A stretch of DNA of 64,000 bases from Methylobacterium currus (lineage in GTDB: Bacteria; Pseudomonadota; Alphaproteobacteria; Rhizobiales; Beijerinckiaceae). The stretch lies in the NCBI RefSeq assembly GCF_003058325.1, contig NZ_CP028843.1, forward strand, positions 5,077,001-5,141,000. The letters run 5' to 3'. Below are positions 60,933-64,000 of the stretch, piece after piece (positions within the stretch are counted from its first letter, which is position 1; each line of letters opens with the position of its first letter). A program made the position numbers and the translations under genes. A model generated the notes under the pieces. It worked only from the letters and a program-made list of their open reading frames with translations. It was not told the origin of the DNA and made no database searches.

Positions 60933-62012
60933 TCAGCCGATCGCTTCCGCCACCGCGAGCCCGCAGGCCGCCGTGTCGGCATTGCCGCCGAGGTCGCGGG
61001 TGCGCAGCGTGCGCTCGGCCAGCACCCGCTCGATGCCGGCGACGATCTCGGCCGCGGCCTCCTTCTCACCCAGATGCTCCAGCATCATCGCGCCGGACCA
61101 GATCTGGCCGATCGGGTTGGCGATGCCCTGGCCGGCGATGTCCGGCGCCGAGCCGTGGACGGGCTCGAACAGCGACGGGAAGTCCCGGTCCGGGTTGATG
61201 TTGCCCGAGGGCGCGATGCCGATCGTGCCGGTGCAGGCCGGGCCGAGGTCGGAGAGGATGTCGCCGAAGAGGTTGGAGGCCACCACCACGTCGAACCAGT
61301 CCGGGTGCAGCACGAAATGCGCCGTCAGGATGTCGATGTGGTACTTGTCCCAGGCGACATCGGGATAGTGGCGCGCCATCTCCTGCACCCGCTCGTCCCA
61401 GTACGGCATGGTGATCGAGATGCCGTTCGACTTGGTGGCCGAGGTCAGGTGCTTCTTCGGCCGGCTGCGCGCCAGCTCGAAGGCGAATTTCAGCACCCGG
61501 TCGGTGCCGCGGCGGGTGAAGACCGATTCCTGCACGGCGAATTCGCGGTCGGTGCCCTGGAACATGCGGCCGCCGACCGAGGAATACTCGCCCTCGGTAT
61601 TCTCGCGGACGACCCAGAAGTCGATGTCGCCGGGCTTGCGGCCGGCGAGCGGGCTCGGCACGCCGGGCATCAGCCGGACCGGGCGCAGGTTGATGTACTG
61701 GTCGAACTCGCGCCGGAACAGGATCAGCGAGTTCCAGAGCGAGACGTGGTCCGGGATCTTCTCCGGCCAGCCGACGGCGCCGAAGAAGATGGCGTCGTGC
61801 CCGCCGATCTGCGCCTTCCAGTCCTCCGGCATCATACGGCCGTGCTTGGCGTAGTAGTCGTAGGACGAGAAGTCGAACCAGTCCTGCTGCAGCGTGAAGC
61901 CGTGGCGCTTGGCCGCCTGCTCCAGAACGCGCACGCCCTCCGGCACCGTCTCCTTGCCGATGCCGTCCCCGGGGATCACGGCGATGCGGTAGGTGCGCTG
62001 GGCTGACGGCAT
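60933..62012 (-). CDS. Tartrate/D-malate dehydrogenase (TtuC/DmlA family)
   Basis: This is a 359-residue NAD-dependent beta-decarboxylating dehydrogenase of the isocitrate/isopropylmalate superfamily. Visible are the N-terminal AVIPGDGIGKETVPEG, the substrate Arg region RRGTDRVLKFAFELAR, the metal and nucleotide segment NLFGDILSDLGPACTGTIGIAPSGNIN, and FEPVHGSAPDIAGQGIANP. Sequence features (DYYAKHGRMMPEDW, VRENTEGEYSSVGGR) place it with tartrate dehydrogenase/decarboxylase or D-malate dehydrogenase rather than LeuB. AGGAGGA precedes the ATG. It lies 63 bp downstream of the chloride channel gene on the same strand. Confidence 0.88.
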   Translation of the reverse strand: MPSAQRTYRIAVIPGDGIGKETVPEGVRVLEQAAKRHGFTLQQDWFDFSSYDYYAKHGRMMPEDWKAQIGGHDAIFFGAVGWPEKIPDHVSLWNSLILFRREFDQYINLRPVRLMPGVPSPLAGRKPGDIDFWVVRENTEGEYSSVGGRMFQGTDREFAVQESVFTRRGTDRVLKFAFELARSRPKKHLTSATKSNGISITMPYWDERVQEMARHYPDVAWDKYHIDILTAHFVLHPDWFDVVVASNLFGDILSDLGPACTGTIGIAPSGNINPDRDFPSLFEPVHGSAPDIAGQGIANPIGQIWSGAMMLEHLGEKEAAAEIVAGIERVLAERTLRTRDLGGNADTAACGLAVAEAIG

Positions 62013-62075
62013 GGGTGTCTCCTCCTGTTGTGGTCCCCCGCCGTCGCGCATCCGGACCTGCCGGTCAATCGCCGT

Positions 62076-63896
62076 TCACGCCACCTCTCCGACGCTCGCC
62101 CTGCGCTGGCGGTCGAGTTCGTCGCTGTAGCGCTTGAGGGTGTGCTTCTCGCTCAGGATGCCGATCACCCGCTTGGCCTCGCGGCTCTCGACCACGGCCA
62201 GGGCCTCGCTCTCGGACTTGTCGAACAGGGCGACCGCCTCCTTGGCGTTCATCTGCGGCACCAGCACCTGGTCGCGGTAGCGCAGGAGGTCGGCGACCCG
62301 GGTCTCGTCGGCCTTGTCGTCGATCGGCGCGGCATGGGCCTCGGCCACCAGCACGATGCCGGCATAGAGCCCGGCCTCGTCGACGGCGACGACCTGGGTG
62401 CCGGAGCCGAGCGGGAAGGCGCGCCGGAACGCCGCGAGCGTGGTGTCGCTGCGCACCGTGCGCACCTCCCGGCGCATCAGCTGGCCGACCGTCAGGCTGC
62501 GGATCCAGCCGACATCGTGGGCGCTGCGGATCGACTCCCCGCGCAGGTGGAAGCGCCACGTCGCGAAGGAATACCCGAAGGTCTTGCGCACCGTGAGCGA
62601 GGAGGCGATCACCGCCACCAGCACCAGGCTGGCGATGGGGAAGTCGCCCGTCACCTCGAGGGCCAGGAACGTCATCGTCATCGGCCCGCCGATCACCGCG
62701 ACGGCGAGGGCGCTCATCCCCACCACCGCGTAGGTCACCGGCGGCAGCACCATCGCGACGAGGGGCGGGGCCAGCATCACGAAGATCTTGCCGGCGAGCG
62801 CGCCGAGGAAGAGCGAGGCGAAGAACAGCCCGCCGCGGAACCCCGTGCCGATCGAGATCGCCGAGGCCAGCGCCTTGGCGAGGAAGATCAGGATCAGCCC
62901 GGCCGCGCCGACCGTGGCGCCGTCCTCCGTCAGGTTGAGATGGAGCGCCCCGTGCCCGGCCGAGAGGACCTGCGGCGTCGCCACGAGGGCCAGAGCCCCG
63001 ACCGCGAGGCCGCCGAGGATGGGCCGGGCCAGCGGCGGCACCTTCGTGCGGCGCACCCCCTCCTCCACCAGCGTGACGCCCTGCATGATCAGGATGCCGA
63101 GCCCGGCGCAGATGAGTCCGAGGCCGAGCGTCGGCAGGTAGTCGGCCGGGCCTACGGCTGGGGTGGCCCCGAGGGTGATGACCGTCTGGTGCCCGAGGAC
63201 CGCCCGCGACACGAAGGCGCCGGCGAGCGCCGCCGTCACCACCGGGGTCAGCGAGGCGATGGCGTAGGTGCCGATGATCAGCTCGAAGGCGTAGAACGCG
63301 CCCGTGAGCGGCGCCCCGAACGCCGCCGCGATGGCGGCGGCCGCCGCGCACCCGACCAGGACCCGCATGTCGTTGCGGCGCAACTCGAAGCTCAAGCCCA
63401 GCCGCGAGGCGACCCCGCCGGAGATCTGGGTGTAGCCGGCCTCGAGCCCGACGGAGGCGCCGCAGCCGTTCGAGATCAGGTTCTGCACCGCGACCAGCAC
63501 CGAATCCCGCAGCGAGAGCCGGCCGCCATGGAGGGCATTGGCCTCGATCGGGTCGATGACCGGGCTGCCGGGCACCCGCCGCACGCGGCTGCCGAGCCAG
63601 ATCACCAGGCCGAGCAGCGCACCTCCCAGGGCCGGCACGCCGAGCGCCACCAGGAGCGGCACGTGGGCCGCCGCGCTCAGGCGCTCGTCGAGATCGAGGC
63701 CGAACAGCCACTCGTGCGCCGCTTGCGCCGCCCAGCCCATGGCGCTGACGAGCAGCCCCGACACGCAGCCGACCAGGGCGGCGAGCAGGATCAGGCCGAT
63801 CTCGCCGCCGCGCACCCAGGCGCGCAGCGCGCCCGGCGCCAGCACGAGGGCGCTCTCCGTGAGGGAGCGGCGGACCGTCTCGGATTTCGGCGTCAT
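62076..63896 (-). CDS. CLC-family chloride channel/antiporter with CBS domains
   Basis: This is a 606-residue membrane protein. About ten to twelve hydrophobic segments span residues 30-450. A selectivity-filter/gating segment reads GASVGLEAGYTQ (the Glu of the usual GREGP is retained; the neighbouring residues differ), with IGTGFRGGLFFASLFLG later. Two C-terminal CBS domains (about 465-590, from VGQLMRREVRT to GILSEKHTLKRY) probably bind adenine nucleotides. The ATG is well placed near the right end of the window, with no gene between it and the edge. Substrate (Cl- or another anion, channel or antiporter) is not determined. Confidence 0.88.
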   Translation of the reverse strand: MTPKSETVRRSLTESALVLAPGALRAWVRGGEIGLILLAALVGCVSGLLVSAMGWAAQAAHEWLFGLDLDERLSAAAHVPLLVALGVPALGGALLGLVIWLGSRVRRVPGSPVIDPIEANALHGGRLSLRDSVLVAVQNLISNGCGASVGLEAGYTQISGGVASRLGLSFELRRNDMRVLVGCAAAAAIAAAFGAPLTGAFYAFELIIGTYAIASLTPVVTAALAGAFVSRAVLGHQTVITLGATPAVGPADYLPTLGLGLICAGLGILIMQGVTLVEEGVRRTKVPPLARPILGGLAVGALALVATPQVLSAGHGALHLNLTEDGATVGAAGLILIFLAKALASAISIGTGFRGGLFFASLFLGALAGKIFVMLAPPLVAMVLPPVTYAVVGMSALAVAVIGGPMTMTFLALEVTGDFPIASLVLVAVIASSLTVRKTFGYSFATWRFHLRGESIRSAHDVGWIRSLTVGQLMRREVRTVRSDTTLAAFRRAFPLGSGTQVVAVDEAGLYAGIVLVAEAHAAPIDDKADETRVADLLRYRDQVLVPQMNAKEAVALFDKSESEALAVVESREAKRVIGILSEKHTLKRYSDELDRQRRASVGEVA

Positions 63897-64000
63897 CGGA
63901 CCGTCGGGGCGGGCTCTCAGGGAATCGGCGGGCGCCGGCAGCGGTTTAGGGCGCGAAGGCCGGCCGGTCGATCGCCATTGCGGCGGTAGCCGGCGCAGTT

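Overview
The window is uniformly GC-rich DNA with alphaproteobacterial gene content. Indicators are dctB-dctD facing dctA, a DUF1236 protein, an aspS/rnd neighbourhood, a ligase-associated exonuclease plus ATP-dependent DNA ligase, and many short hyperosmotic/stress-type small proteins. The overall mix suggests Methylobacterium or another Methylobacteriaceae. That is an inference from gene content and composition, because no rRNA or tRNA gene was recognised. Most genes have convincing Shine-Dalgarno sequences, and several start with GTG.

Region 1 (1-11.7 kb): the end of a secreted polyhydroxyalkanoate depolymerase-type esterase; the DctB/DctD two-component system divergent from dctA, with a textbook sigma-54 promoter; an arylformamidase-like hydrolase; a zinc-type cation efflux protein whose His-rich N-terminus is probably cut off by a one-base deletion; an EF-G paralogue; a MaoC-type hydratase; and an orphan TRAP binding protein. 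Region 2 (11.7-20.9 kb): a non-coding gap with REP-like elements, then a 2799-residue secreted nuclease/nucleotidase. Region 3 (20.9-27.4 kb): a DJ-1/PfpI protein, a cluster of small proteins with a cold-shock gene, a DEDD exonuclease with a SWIM-like zinc motif, and ligA.

Region 4 (27.6-35 kb) is the accessory patch. A complete Tn3-family transposon (28451-32270) has 38-bp inverted repeats and a 5-bp target duplication AGCAT. It splits an MFS drug-efflux gene whose frame is restored exactly when the element is removed. The divergent MerR regulator and a palindromic operator remain upstream. Next to it lie a decayed acyltransferase fragment, a HepT/MntA toxin-antitoxin pair and an intact acyltransferase. 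Region 5 (35-44 kb): an aspS operon with a glycosyltransferase and the acyltransferase, a probably leaderless WYL-like gene, rnd, a collagen-like secreted protein, and a divergent HTH-citrate synthase/CaiB-BaiF pair.

Region 6 (43.7-50.2 kb): a complete fructose PTS regulon, with a LacI-type FruR divergent from fruB-fruK-fruA and two palindromic operators 101 bp apart. Region 7 (50.3-64 kb): an orphan NarL-type regulator, a small secreted protein with an AT-rich upstream region, an overlapping exonuclease-ligase-YjbQ operon, a TPR-methyltransferase, an aspartate aminotransferase, a LuxR-type regulator, a Gly-rich DUF1236 protein, a tartrate/malate dehydrogenase, and a CLC chloride channel with CBS domains.

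I found no CRISPR array and no clearly new multi-gene defence system. The most unusual objects are the giant nuclease/nucleotidase with its C-terminal YGWKEGRDP-type repeats, the atypical HepT variant beside the acyltransferase remnant, and the exactly bounded Tn3 insertion.
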